NCBI RefSeq assembly: GCF_007830495.1
Contig: NZ_VLKW01000013.1
Coordinates: 1-64,000, forward strand
DNA length: 64,000 nucleotides
Direction of reading: 5' to 3'
Source of the DNA: Pseudoduganella flava
GTDB lineage: Bacteria > Pseudomonadota > Gammaproteobacteria > Burkholderiales > Burkholderiaceae_D
Part shown: positions 7,425 to 15,549 of the stretch, piece by piece
Numbering within the stretch: position 1 is the first letter of the stretch
How the letters are laid out: each line of letters begins with the position of its first letter
Position numbers and translations under genes: made by a program
Notes under the pieces: model-generated
Seen by the model: only the letters and a program-made list of their open reading frames with translations
Database searches by the model: none
Told to the model about the DNA's origin: nothing

Positions 7425-7456
7425 ATGCTAAAGCGTGGAGTACACTCCAGGGTCAA
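7425..7456 (-). promoter_or_regulatory. MerR-type promoter/operator for the membrane-protein gene
   Basis: On the minus strand, TTGACC (7456-7451) and TAGCAT (7430-7425) are 20 bases apart, or 19 if TTAGCA is used. Between them is the perfect 14-base palindrome TGGAGTACACTCCA (7436-7449). A centred dyad in an over-long spacer is the hallmark of promoters that MerR proteins activate by untwisting DNA. It directs transcription toward the gene at 6982-7395. Confidence 0.75.
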
Positions 7457-7487
7457 GCACTGACGATCATTTCCACGAGGAGCCCTC

Positions 7488-7883
7488 ATGCGCATCGGCG
7501 ACGTCGCCCAGGCCACCGGCATCAGCCGCGACACGCTGCGGTTCTACGAGAAGCGCGGCCTGCTGCGCGCGCGCCGCCATGCCAACGGCTACCGCGACTA
7601 CGAGCCCGAGGCCGTGCAATGGCTGACGTACATCCGCACCGCGCAGGCACTCGGCTTCACGCTGGCCGAGATCGAGGCGGACCTGCCGCTGCTGGCCGAT
7701 CCGGCCGCATCAAGCGACGCGATCCGGGCCGCGCTGCGCGGCAAGCTGGCCGAGATCGACCGCCGCATCGCCGGCCTGGCCGCGTTGCGCGGCGAGCTGG
7801 AACGGCGGGTGGAACTGGCGCCGGACGATTGCCCGCTGCGCCCTGCCCCTCAAGCCGCCAGCGCCGCCAACGCGGCCGCGTAG
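7488..7883 (+). CDS. MerR-family transcriptional regulator
   Basis: A 131-residue MerR protein. The HTH covers residues 1-70 (MRIGDVAQATGISRDTLRFY, EKRGLLRARRHANGYRDY) and a dimerisation coiled coil covers about 75-115. The single C-terminal cysteine (DDCPLRP) is not a typical metal-binding loop. The start is ATG 7488, well spaced from GAGGAG. Its 3' end overlaps the convergent quinone reductase gene by 34 bases. It probably activates the divergent membrane-protein gene through the operator at 7425-7456. Confidence 0.85.
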   Translation: MRIGDVAQATGISRDTLRFYEKRGLLRARRHANGYRDYEPEAVQWLTYIRTAQALGFTLAEIEADLPLLADPAASSDAIRAALRGKLAEIDRRIAGLAALRGELERRVELAPDDCPLRPAPQAASAANAAA

Positions 7884-8374
7884 CGCGCGCCCGCTTGCGC
7901 CAGCACGTCCGGCGCCGCATCGCGCGCATCGTAGACGACGAACGGCGCCTGCCACGCCAGGCCGCAGCGCAGCGCCGTCGCCTGCAATGGCCGCAGCAGC
8001 TCGTCGAGCGTGAAGCCGTTGCGGCCATCCGGGCGGTACGCGCTTTCCGGCGCCCCGCACGTCACGGCCACGAGCAGCTTGCGGCCGCGCAGCCTGGCCC
8101 CTTCCGTATCCCCATGCACGTACACCATCCGCGTCAGCACGGCGTCGAGCCAGTCCTTCAGCAGCGCCGGCATCGCGTACCACTGCAGCGGGAACTGCAG
8201 CACCAGCGCGTCATGCTCCAGCACCTGCGCGGCTTCCGCCGCGGGATCGATCGCGCCGTCGGGATAGCGTGTGGCGAGGCGGTTCACGGTGGCGCCGCCG
8301 GCCGCGGCCAGCAATGCTTCGTTGGCGCGCGAACGGGCCGGGTCGGGGTGGGCGAAGAGAATCAGCGTCGTCAT
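7850..8374 (-). CDS. NAD(P)H-dependent quinone oxidoreductase, flavodoxin-like fold
   Basis: A 174-residue protein of the NQO1/KefF/MdaB type. Family features are TLILFAHPDPARSRAN at the N terminus (FMN/FAD phosphate loop), LVLQFPLQWYAMPALLKDWL around residue 75 and GRKLLVAVTCGAPESAY. It would reduce quinones by two electrons and detoxify electrophiles. I chose ATG 8374. It is divergent from a LysR gene that likely controls it. Its last 34 bases overlap the end of the MerR gene on the other strand. Confidence 0.85.
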   Translation of the reverse strand: MTTLILFAHPDPARSRANEALLAAAGGATVNRLATRYPDGAIDPAAEAAQVLEHDALVLQFPLQWYAMPALLKDWLDAVLTRMVYVHGDTEGARLRGRKLLVAVTCGAPESAYRPDGRNGFTLDELLRPLQATALRCGLAWQAPFVVYDARDAAPDVLAQAGARYAAALAALAA

Positions 8375-8426
8375 GTGTGGCTCCTTGTGGGGTGGTCGAT
8401 GAAGCCATTCTGGGATGGCGCCCATC

Positions 8427-8460
8427 ATCCGTCCAACGGATAATTTGTATGATCTATAAT
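8427..8460. promoter_or_regulatory. LysR-type operator and -10 box before the second LysR gene
   Basis: ATCCGT-CCA-ACGGAT (8427-8441) is a perfect inverted repeat that contains the T-N11-A signature. TATAAT follows at 8455-8460, only seven bases before the start codon at 8468, so the message would be almost leaderless. The site lies between the divergent reductase and LysR genes. Confidence 0.65.
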
Positions 8461-8467
8461 TCACCGC

Positions 8468-9364
8468 ATGAATTTACGATCGCTCGACCTGAACCTGCTC
8501 GTGATCCTCGATGCGCTGCTCGACGAGGCGCACGTGACGCGTGCCGCGACCCGGCTGGCGCTGTCGCAGCCGGCCACGTCGAGCGCGCTGGAGCGCTGCC
8601 GCCACCTGTTCGGCGACCGCCTGCTGGAGCGCGGCGCCGGCGGCAGGATGCGGCTGACACCGAAGGCGCAGGCGCTGCGCGAACCGCTGCGGCGCGCGCT
8701 GGCGGCCGTGACGGACGTCGTCGGGCCGGCGCAGGCCGACCTGGCCACGTTGCGCCAGACGGTGCGGATAGTGATGGCGGACCTGCCCGCCGCACTTGTC
8801 GCGGCGCCGCTGTATGCCGGGCTGCAGGCGACGGCGCCCGGCATCCGCCCCGTGCTGCTGCCCTGGCGCAGCGAGGCGGAGGCGCTGCGAATGCTGGAAA
8901 ACGACACGGCGGACATCGCCGTCTCCGTGGCCGGCGAGCCGGTGCCGGGCGTGCACGGCATGCTGCTGCTGGACGAAACGTATGTCGTCGCGATGCGCGC
9001 CGGCCACCCCGCCGCGGCAGGCTTCGACCTGGAGCGCTGGCTCGCCCATCCGCATGTCATCGTGTCGAGCCGCGGCCAGAGCGAAGGCGCGCTGGACCGC
9101 GCGCTGGCGGCACAGGGCCGGCAACGCACCGTCGGCATCGTCGTGCCGGCGTTCGCGATGGTCGTGCCGCTGCTGCGCGAGTCCGACCTGATCGCGATGG
9201 TCCCGTCGCGCGCGTTGCGTGGCGTCGCTGGCCTGGCCGTGTTCGCGCCGCCACTGGCCGTGCCCGGCTTCAGCCTGGCGATGAGCTGGCATGCGCGACG
9301 CGACCGCGATCCGGGCGTGCGCCACGTCACCGCGCTGCTCGAGGAACGCGTGCGCGCGCTGTGA
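8468..9364 (+). CDS. LysR-family transcriptional regulator
   Basis: A 298-residue LysR protein of the NodD/PcpR-like branch: MNLRSLDLNLLVILDALLDE, with HTH VTRAATRLALSQPATSSALE. Effector-binding domain from about 90. The start is ATG 8468. It is divergent from the flavodoxin-fold reductase, which is the usual arrangement for a LysR sensor of quinones or aromatic compounds and its target (inference). Confidence 0.85.
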   Translation: MNLRSLDLNLLVILDALLDEAHVTRAATRLALSQPATSSALERCRHLFGDRLLERGAGGRMRLTPKAQALREPLRRALAAVTDVVGPAQADLATLRQTVRIVMADLPAALVAAPLYAGLQATAPGIRPVLLPWRSEAEALRMLENDTADIAVSVAGEPVPGVHGMLLLDETYVVAMRAGHPAAAGFDLERWLAHPHVIVSSRGQSEGALDRALAAQGRQRTVGIVVPAFAMVVPLLRESDLIAMVPSRALRGVAGLAVFAPPLAVPGFSLAMSWHARRDRDPGVRHVTALLEERVRAL

Positions 9365-9402
9365 TGGCCGCATGACATACTCGCCCCACGCATACTCGCC
9401 CC

Positions 9403-10113
9403 ATGGTCACCGCCACCTTCCGCTTCGACCCCGCGCTGAACGCCTTCCTGCCGCGCGACCGGCGCGAGCACGCGTTCACGACGCCCTGCGCGCGCGCCGC
9501 CACGGTCAAGCACATGGTCGAGGCGCTCGGCGTGCCGCACACGGAAGTGGGCACGGTGCTCGTCAACGGCACGCCGGCCGCGCTGGGCCATATGCTGGCC
9601 GATGGCGACGACGTACAGGTGCTGCCGCCGCAGCCCGTCCGCGTGGCGCCGGACGACGCGCGCTTCGTCGCCGATGCCCACCTGGGCGGCCTCGCCCGGT
9701 TGCTGCGGATGGCGGGCTTCGACACGCTGTACGACAACAATATCGACGATGCCGAGGTCGAGGCGATTGCCGAATCCGACGGCCGCATCGCGTTGACGCG
9801 CGACCGCGAGCTGCTCAAGCGCCGCGGCGTGCTGCGCGGCTGCTACGTGCGGGCATTGAAGCCAGAGCAGCAGTTGCGCGAGGTGTTCGTGCGCTACGGC
9901 CTAGCGGAAGCGATGCGGCCGTTCTCGCTGTGCCTGTCCTGCAACGTGCCGCTGCACGGCGTCGCGAAGACGGACGTCGAACACCGCCTGCCGCCGTCCG
10001 TGCGCGCCGGCCACGATGAATTCCTCGCTTGCGCCCAGTGCGGCGGCGTGTTCTGGCGCGGTTCGCACTGGAGGCGCATGCATGCGCTGCTGGACGATGT
10101 CCGCGGCGATTGA
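9403..10113 (+). CDS. Mut7-C RNase (PIN-like) protein with N-terminal ubiquitin-like domain
   Basis: A 236-residue two-domain protein. Residues 1-80 resemble the Mut7-C ubiquitin/ThiS-like domain (TVLVNGTPAALGHMLADGDD). Residues 88-236 are the Mut7-C RNase domain: FVADAHLGGLARLLRMAGFD, then ALTRDRELLKRRG. A zinc ribbon follows with CLSC (about 185) and CAQCGG (about 210). The family is related to the C-terminal domain of nematode Mut-7; its RNA target is unknown. The start is ATG 9403; directly upstream the 13-base string CATACTCGCCCCA is duplicated (9376 and 9391). Confidence 0.8.
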   Translation: MVTATFRFDPALNAFLPRDRREHAFTTPCARAATVKHMVEALGVPHTEVGTVLVNGTPAALGHMLADGDDVQVLPPQPVRVAPDDARFVADAHLGGLARLLRMAGFDTLYDNNIDDAEVEAIAESDGRIALTRDRELLKRRGVLRGCYVRALKPEQQLREVFVRYGLAEAMRPFSLCLSCNVPLHGVAKTDVEHRLPPSVRAGHDEFLACAQCGGVFWRGSHWRRMHALLDDVRGD

Positions 10114-10191
10114 CTGAAACCCCTCGCCCCCCGGCAAGAAACGCGTTACCATTAAGAAATTGCCGAAAAGAATTATCTTCAGGGGAATAAA

Positions 10192-11052
10192 GTGCTTGTC
10201 ATCCTGGGTTTCATCGTCGTGCTCGCGTCGGTGCTGGGCGGCTTCGCCCTGCAGGGCGGGCATCTCGCCGCACTGTTCCAGCCCACCGAACTGCTGATCA
10301 TCGGCGGCGCCGCGCTGGGCGCCTTCTTCGTCGCCAACGACGGCAAGGCGATCCGCGCCACGCTCGGCGCGCTGCCGACGCTGTTCGAAAGCGCCACGTA
10401 TACGAAGACGATGTACATGGACCTGATGTCGCTGCTGTTCGAGCTGCTGACGAAGATCCGCAAGGAAGGCCTGATGTCGATCGAGAACGACGTCGACAAC
10501 CCGTATGAAAGCCCGGTCTTCACGCGTTATCCGCTGATCATGCAGGACCACCTGATCCTCGAGTTCATCACCGATTACCTGCGCCTGATGGTGTCCGGGA
10601 ACATGGACGCGTTCCAGATCGAGAACCTGATGGACAACGAGATCGAGACGCACCACGAGGATGCCGAACTGCCCGCTCATACGATCGCCCAGATGGCCGA
10701 GGCGATGCCGGCCTTCGGCATCGTGGCCGCCGTGATCGGCGTCGTGCACACGATGGCGTCGGTGGGCCTGCCGCCGGCGGAGCTGGGCGTGCTGATCGCC
10801 GGCGCGCTGGTCGGCACGTTCATCGGCATCCTGCTGGCCTACGGCTTCGTGGGCCCGATCGCCAGCCTGCTGCGCCGCAAGCACCATGAAAAGGCCAAGA
10901 TGTACCAGTGCATCAAGGTGACGTTGCTGGCGAGCCTGAACGGCTATGCGCCGGCGCTGTCCGTCGAATTCGGCCGCAAGGTGATCTCGGCCACGGAGCG
11001 GCCATCGTTCGTGGAGCTGGACAAGCAGGTGCGCACGGTCAAATCCAAATAA
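10192..11052 (+). CDS. motA: Flagellar motor stator protein MotA
   Basis: A 286-residue MotA, the membrane subunit that with MotB forms the proton channel and pushes on FliG. It has four membrane segments (about 1-20, 33-50, 170-190, 200-220), a cytoplasmic loop with the charged region KIRKEGLMSIENDV, and highly conserved MPAFGIVAAVIGVVHTMAS. The tail VEFGRKVISATERPSFVELD is also typical. The start is GTG 10192, preceded by AGGGGA. No motB follows: the next gene is dapC. The gene must pair with a MotB encoded elsewhere. Confidence 0.9.
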   Translation: MLVILGFIVVLASVLGGFALQGGHLAALFQPTELLIIGGAALGAFFVANDGKAIRATLGALPTLFESATYTKTMYMDLMSLLFELLTKIRKEGLMSIENDVDNPYESPVFTRYPLIMQDHLILEFITDYLRLMVSGNMDAFQIENLMDNEIETHHEDAELPAHTIAQMAEAMPAFGIVAAVIGVVHTMASVGLPPAELGVLIAGALVGTFIGILLAYGFVGPIASLLRRKHHEKAKMYQCIKVTLLASLNGYAPALSVEFGRKVISATERPSFVELDKQVRTVKSK

Positions 11053-11127
11053 TCGTCGGGCCAAGCGCCTGTTGACGATTTTTTCGCGCCGTCGCGCGGC
11101 AAGCTATAATGGCCGGCTGAACCTGTT

Positions 11128-11183
11128 CCGCCGTGAACCCCGCCGCGAATCCGCCGCAAATCAGCCGTGAAGCCCGCCGTGAA
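11128..11183 (+). repeat. Five degenerate CCGCCGYGAA repeats at the dapC start
   Basis: Copies of CCGCCGTGAA or close variants begin at 11128, 11140, 11151, 11162 and 11174, with steps of 12, 11, 11 and 12 bases. The last copy contains the GTG start of dapC. A TATAAT (11105-11110) lies just upstream in the context GCTATAATGGC. The repeats occupy the leader and initiation region. Confidence 0.6.
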
Positions 11184-12390
11184 TCCCTTACTCGACAAAC
11201 TGCATCCCTACCCGTTTGAAAAGCTGCGCCAGCTGTTCGCCGGCGTGACACCGAATGCCGACTACCGGCCGATCAGCCTCGGCATCGGCGAACCGAAACA
11301 CCCGACGCCGCCGTTCATCTGCGAAGCGCTGTCCGCCAACCTGGCCGGCCTGGCCGCGTATCCCGCCACGGCAGGCTCCGAGGCGCTGCGCGGCACGATC
11401 GCCGCATGGCTGGAGCGCCGCTACCATCTGCCGCCGCTGGACCCGGCCACCCAGGTGCTGCCCGTGAACGGTTCGCGCGAGGCGCTGTTCGCGTTCGCGC
11501 AGGCCGTGATCGACCCGGCCCGCACGCCGGGCGCCGGCGCGCTCGTGATGTGCCCGAACCCTTTCTACCAGATCTACGAGGGCGCGGCCTACCTGGCCGG
11601 CGCCGAGCCGTACTACGTCAATTCGGACCCGGCCCGCAACTTCGGCTGCGACTACGACAGCGTGCCGGCCGAGGTGTGGCAGCGCGTGCAGCTGCTGTAT
11701 CTGTGCTCGCCGGGCAATCCGACGGGCGCCGTGCTGTCGCTGACGGAATGGGAAAACCTGTTCGCGCTGTCCGAGCGCCACGGCTTCATCATCGCGTCCG
11801 ACGAGTGCTATTCCGAGATCTACCACGGTGCCGAACCGCCGCTGGGCGCGCTGCAGGCGGCCCACACGCTGGGCCTGTCGTACGACCGCCTCGTCGTGTT
11901 CTCCAGCCTGTCGAAGCGCTCCAACGTACCGGGCCTGCGCTCCGGCTTCGTGGCCGGCGACGCGGCCGTGCTAAAGAAGTTCCTGCTGTACCGCACCTAC
12001 CATGGCGGCGCGATGAGCCCGCCCGTGCAGGCGGCCTCCGTGGCGGCCTGGAACGACGAGCGGCACGTCGAGGAAAACCGCGCGCAATACCGCGCCAAGT
12101 TCGACGCGATCACGCCGCTGCTGGCAGAAGTGCTGGACGTGGCGCTGCCGGACGCCGGCTTCTACCTGTGGGCGGACGTGACGCGCACGGGGCTGTCCGA
12201 TACCGAATTTGCCCGCCGCCTGTACGCCGAATACAATGTCACGGTCCTGCCGGGCAGCTACCTGGCGCGCGACGCGCATGGCACCAACCCGGGCCGCAAC
12301 CGCATCCGGATGGCGCTCGTTGCCGAGACGGCCGAAGGGCTGGAAGCGGCACAACGCATCGTCCAATTCTGCAACACCCTCACCCAGTGA
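11179..12390 (+). CDS. dapC: Succinyldiaminopimelate transaminase
   Basis: A class I/II PLP aminotransferase of about 403 residues that converts N-succinyl-2-amino-6-ketopimelate and glutamate to N-succinyl-LL-2,6-diaminopimelate in lysine and peptidoglycan synthesis. PLP site: SSLSKRSNVPGLRSGF contains the Schiff-base lysine; SPGNPTGAVLS and DECYSEIYH are the usual cofactor contacts. I prefer GTG 11179 (NPLLDKLHPYPFEKL) because the family starts there; GTG 11167 is possible. dapD follows five bases after the stop, so the two are co-transcribed and catalyse adjacent steps. Confidence 0.9.
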   Translation: MNPLLDKLHPYPFEKLRQLFAGVTPNADYRPISLGIGEPKHPTPPFICEALSANLAGLAAYPATAGSEALRGTIAAWLERRYHLPPLDPATQVLPVNGSREALFAFAQAVIDPARTPGAGALVMCPNPFYQIYEGAAYLAGAEPYYVNSDPARNFGCDYDSVPAEVWQRVQLLYLCSPGNPTGAVLSLTEWENLFALSERHGFIIASDECYSEIYHGAEPPLGALQAAHTLGLSYDRLVVFSSLSKRSNVPGLRSGFVAGDAAVLKKFLLYRTYHGGAMSPPVQAASVAAWNDERHVEENRAQYRAKFDAITPLLAEVLDVALPDAGFYLWADVTRTGLSDTEFARRLYAEYNVTVLPGSYLARDAHGTNPGRNRIRMALVAETAEGLEAAQRIVQFCNTLTQ

Positions 12391-12395
12391 ACATC

Positions 12396-13223
12396 ATGAC
12401 TCAACAACTCCAGCAAATCATCGAACAGGCTTGGGACAACCGCGCCGAGATCAACCCGTCCAACGCGACCGCCGAGGTACGCGACGCCGTCAACCACGTG
12501 CTGGCCGGCCTGGACGACGGCAGCCTGCGCGTGGCGCAGAAGGACACCGGCACCTGGGTCGTGAACCAGTGGATCAAGAAGGCCGTACTGCTGTCGTTCC
12601 GCCTCGAGAACAACGTGGTGCTGCCGTCCGATGGCACGATGCAGTTCTACGACAAGGTGCCGACCAAGTTCGCCAACCACACGGCCGACGACTTCGCCAA
12701 GGGCGGCTTCCGCGTCGTGCCGCCGGCCGTTGCGCGCCGCGGCTCGTTCATCGGCAAGAACGTCGTGCTGATGCCGTCGTACGTGAACATCGGCGCCTAC
12801 GTCGATGAAGGCGCGATGGTCGATACGTGGGCGACGGTGGGCTCGTGCGCGCAGATCGGCAAGAACGTCCACCTGTCCGGCGGCGTCGGCATCGGCGGCG
12901 TGCTGGAACCGATGCAGGCCAACCCGACGATTATCGAAGACAACTGCTTCATCGGCGCCCGCTCGGAAATCGTCGAAGGCGTGATCGTCGAAGAGAACTC
13001 GGTGATCTCGATGGGCGTGTACATCGGCCAGTCGACGAAGATCTACGACCGCACCACCGGCGAAGTGACGTACGGCCGCGTGCCGGCGGGCTCCGTGGTG
13101 GTCTCCGGCTCGCTGCCGTCCGCGGACGGCAAGTACAGCCTGTACTGCGCGGTGATCGTCAAGCGCGTCGACGCGCAAACGCGCGCGAAGACGGGCATCA
13201 ACGAGCTGCTGCGCGGCGTGTAA
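12396..13223 (+). CDS. dapD: Tetrahydrodipicolinate N-succinyltransferase
   Basis: A 275-residue left-handed beta-helix acyltransferase that succinylates tetrahydrodipicolinate with succinyl-CoA, the step before DapC. The hexapeptide repeats run from about 100 to 210 (IGKNVVLMPSYVNIGAYVDE, then GKNVHLSGGVGIGGVLEP), the expected full length. The start is ATG 12396, five bases after dapC. A GGGACTGTCCC hairpin with a T-run follows the stop and closes the operon. Confidence 0.95.
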   Translation: MTQQLQQIIEQAWDNRAEINPSNATAEVRDAVNHVLAGLDDGSLRVAQKDTGTWVVNQWIKKAVLLSFRLENNVVLPSDGTMQFYDKVPTKFANHTADDFAKGGFRVVPPAVARRGSFIGKNVVLMPSYVNIGAYVDEGAMVDTWATVGSCAQIGKNVHLSGGVGIGGVLEPMQANPTIIEDNCFIGARSEIVEGVIVEENSVISMGVYIGQSTKIYDRTTGEVTYGRVPAGSVVVSGSLPSADGKYSLYCAVIVKRVDAQTRAKTGINELLRGV

Positions 13224-13233
13224 GCGCAGCGCT

Positions 13234-13267
13234 GGGGACTGTCCCTCCGGGACTGTCCCCGGTTTTT
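13234..13267 (+). terminator. Terminator built from two GGGACTGTCCC units
   Basis: The 27-base stem region GGGGACTGTCCC-TCC-GGGACTGTCCCC (13234-13260) is followed by GGTTTTT. It starts 11 bases after the dapD stop. The stem is the same motif as the palindrome at 1399-1448, so a dispersed repeat unit seems to have been used as a terminator. Confidence 0.75.
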
Positions 13268-13288
13268 CACGCTTTCAGGATGCTTACC

Positions 13289-14422
13289 ATGATGGACCGC
13301 CTGTTCCAGCTGATGAAGGAGAAGAACGCGTCGGACATGTTCTTCGCCGTGAATTCGCCCGTGCACCTGAAGATCAACGGCAATCTCATTCCGATCAACC
13401 AGCAGAAGCTGGAACCGGACAACATCGATGCGCTGCTGGCCGAGGTCTGCACGCCGGCCCAGCTGCGCGAGCTGGCCCAGACCAATGAGCTGAACATGGG
13501 TGTGTCGGTGCCGAACCTGGGCCGCTTCCGGCTGTCCGCGTTCCGGCAGCGCGGCACGATTTCCGCCGTGTTCCGCTTCGTTCCAGCCAACATCCCGGCG
13601 CTCGGCGAACTGGGCCTGCCTTCCGTGCTCGCTGAACTGATCATGGAGAAGCGCGGGCTGATGCTGATCGTCGGCTCCACGGGCTCCGGCAAGTCGACGA
13701 CGATCGCGGCGATGCTCGATCATCGCAACGAACTGCGTTCGGGTCACATCCTCACTTTGGAAGACCCGATCGAGTACCTGTTCAAGAACAAGAAGTCCAT
13801 CGTCAACCAGCGCGAGATCGGCAGCGATGCGCAGGACTTCGACACGGCGCTGCGGAACTCGATGCGCCAGGCGCCCGATTGCATCCTGATCGGCGAAATC
13901 CGCGACCGCACGACAATGGCCGCGGCGCTCGCCTATGCGCAGTCGGGCCACCTCGTGCTGGCCACGCTCCACGCCAACAACAGCTACAACGCGCTGAACC
14001 GCATCATCAGCTTCTACCCGATCGAGAACCGCCCGGCCCTGCTGCAGGACCTGGGGACGACGGTGAAGGCGATCGTGTCGCAGCGGCTGATCCGGTCCAG
14101 TGCCGGCGGCCCGCGCACGCCGGCCGTCGAGGTGATGGTCAATACCCGCTACGTGTCGGAGCTGATCGAGAAAGGCGAGATCGGGCAGATCAAGGAAGCG
14201 CTGGACAAGAGCCTGTCGCCAGGTTCGCAATCGTTCGAACAGGCGCTGTACAAGCTGGTCCAGGAAGGCAAGATCACGCAGGACGAGGCGCTGGCCAATG
14301 CCGATTCCGCGACGAACCTGCTGTGGCTCCTGAATAACGGCCCGGACAACCGCCAGGCCGCCGAGCCGGAACCGAAGCCGGTGGCCGAAACGTCGTTTAC
14401 CGAGTTCACGCTCAATTCCTGA
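13289..14422 (+). CDS. pilU: Type IV pilus retraction-associated ATPase PilU
   Basis: A 377-residue secretion-type hexameric ATPase: Walker A in GSTGSGKST (about 130), Asp box TLEDPIEYLF, Walker B ILIGEIRDRTTM, His box LATLHANN. It matches PilU more than PilT: no pilT is beside it and the C-terminal 40 residues are an extra proline/glutamate-rich tail. It assists PilT in pilus retraction. Starts at 13280, 13289 and 13292 are possible; AGGA at 13277-13280 is eight bases before 13289. The stop TGA (14420-14422) lies inside the target duplication of the following IS. Confidence 0.85.
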   Translation: MMDRLFQLMKEKNASDMFFAVNSPVHLKINGNLIPINQQKLEPDNIDALLAEVCTPAQLRELAQTNELNMGVSVPNLGRFRLSAFRQRGTISAVFRFVPANIPALGELGLPSVLAELIMEKRGLMLIVGSTGSGKSTTIAAMLDHRNELRSGHILTLEDPIEYLFKNKKSIVNQREIGSDAQDFDTALRNSMRQAPDCILIGEIRDRTTMAAALAYAQSGHLVLATLHANNSYNALNRIISFYPIENRPALLQDLGTTVKAIVSQRLIRSSAGGPRTPAVEVMVNTRYVSELIEKGEIGQIKEALDKSLSPGSQSFEQALYKLVQEGKITQDEALANADSATNLLWLLNNGPDNRQAAEPEPKPVAETSFTEFTLNS

Positions 14423-15532
14423 CGCGCTGTTCGCGTTAGCTGAGCTTTCCTCGGAACGGAACTTATCGCAGATATAACGGTCGCTCCTGCTGCCGGGGTG
14501 CAACCGCCGCCCGCAGCCAATGCTCGGGAATGGTCAGCGCCGCCGCATCAAGGATCATTTGCCAGCCGGCGTAATTGGCCAGGTAGCGGCTCGCCACACC
14601 GCAAAAGCAGCGCAGCCAGGTCCTGAAGCGGCCATGCCAGCCGTTGACGCCGTTGACGTGGATTGCGCCGCGCGCGTACTCGCCGGCGCGCACGTTGATC
14701 GCCCGATGGCTGATCCCGGCCAGCTTCGCAAATCGCGGATAAGCGGCGGCGCCGTCGCTGACCAGCAAGGCATCGCGCGCCAGCACCGGTTTCAGGTAGC
14801 GCAGCAGGCGCTCGGCGTCCGGCTCTCCCTGGCCGGCATGAAAAGCGTGCGTGGTCTTGCCGCGATCGCGCGCGACCAGCACACACTCATGCTGCTGACT
14901 GATGCCGCGGCAGGTGGCCTTGCCACCGCGCTTGCGGGGCGGCCTGTCGAGATGGCGCGAGCCTTTCTGCGATTCGAAGACGTAGGTTTCGTCAGCTTCG
15001 ACGATGCCCTTCAATGTAGGCGGCTCCTCGCGCCGCACGGCGGCGATGAAACGGTGGCGCCAGCGAAAGCTGGTCGACTTCGCGACCGCGACGCGTTCGG
15101 CGGCTGCGCGCACCGTGCGCGACTCGATCAAGCACTGGAAATAGGAGAGCCATTTGTCGCGATGCCGCAGGCGCGCTAACGGCGTGCCGGTCAGCGCGTT
15201 GAAGCTGTGTCGGCAGACGATGCAGCGATACCGCTGCAAACCGTCCGCGTGCCCGCTGCGGTGACAGCGCGCGTTGCCGCAATACGGACAGACGCATCGC
15301 CCCTTTGCTTGTTCGATCAGCGCCAGGCAGCGGCCGGGTGCCTCCAGCGCGGCGAGCCAGTCCCGCAGACAGGCGATCTCGTCAGCCGACAGCGGTAGCT
15401 GCGCCAGCGCACGGAACAGGTGCTGAAAGCCGCTCGTTCCCATCGTTGCCTCCTGTTATCGATGAGTTATCTCAACAGAAGGTAAGACAGCGTTGACGCC
15501 TGGAAGTTCCCCAACCTTACGCGAACAGCGCC
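14423..15532 (-). mobile_element. IS1595-family insertion sequence, copy 1, with 8-bp target duplication
   Basis: A 1110-base element with one transposase gene. Its ends read CGCGCTGTTCGCGTTAG on the left and, on the minus strand, GGCGCTGTTCGCGTAAG on the right. Both flanks carry ATTCCTGA (14415-14422 and 15533-15540), the eight-base duplication usual for IS1595. The left duplication contains the pilU stop codon, so the insertion left PilU unchanged. Restoring the site puts pilU and the GNAT gene in convergent orientation. Confidence 0.93.
14463..15443 (-). CDS. IS1595-family transposase (ISXO2-like DDE domain)
   Basis: A 326-residue transposase. An N-terminal zinc ribbon (CPYCGNARC ... YRCIVC, about 50-78) precedes a helix-turn-helix (AAERVAVAKSTSFRWRHRF). 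The DDE-type core has EADETYVFES, LLVSDGAAAY and the conserved HVNGWHGRFRTWLRCFCGVA end in place of the third acidic residue, as in many IS1595 members. The frame is intact. It resembles the transposase at 39310 over its full length (roughly three-quarters identical by eye) but the two are clearly different elements. Confidence 0.92.
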   Translation of the reverse strand: MGTSGFQHLFRALAQLPLSADEIACLRDWLAALEAPGRCLALIEQAKGRCVCPYCGNARCHRSGHADGLQRYRCIVCRHSFNALTGTPLARLRHRDKWLSYFQCLIESRTVRAAAERVAVAKSTSFRWRHRFIAAVRREEPPTLKGIVEADETYVFESQKGSRHLDRPPRKRGGKATCRGISQQHECVLVARDRGKTTHAFHAGQGEPDAERLLRYLKPVLARDALLVSDGAAAYPRFAKLAGISHRAINVRAGEYARGAIHVNGVNGWHGRFRTWLRCFCGVASRYLANYAGWQMILDAAALTIPEHWLRAAVAPRQQERPLYLR

Positions 15533-15549
15533 ATTCCTGACGTCCCCCG

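Noticed and set aside
10143..10169. GCCGAAAA before motA resembled a flagellar sigma-28 -10 box
   Set aside because: No TAAA-type -35 element is found at the right distance.
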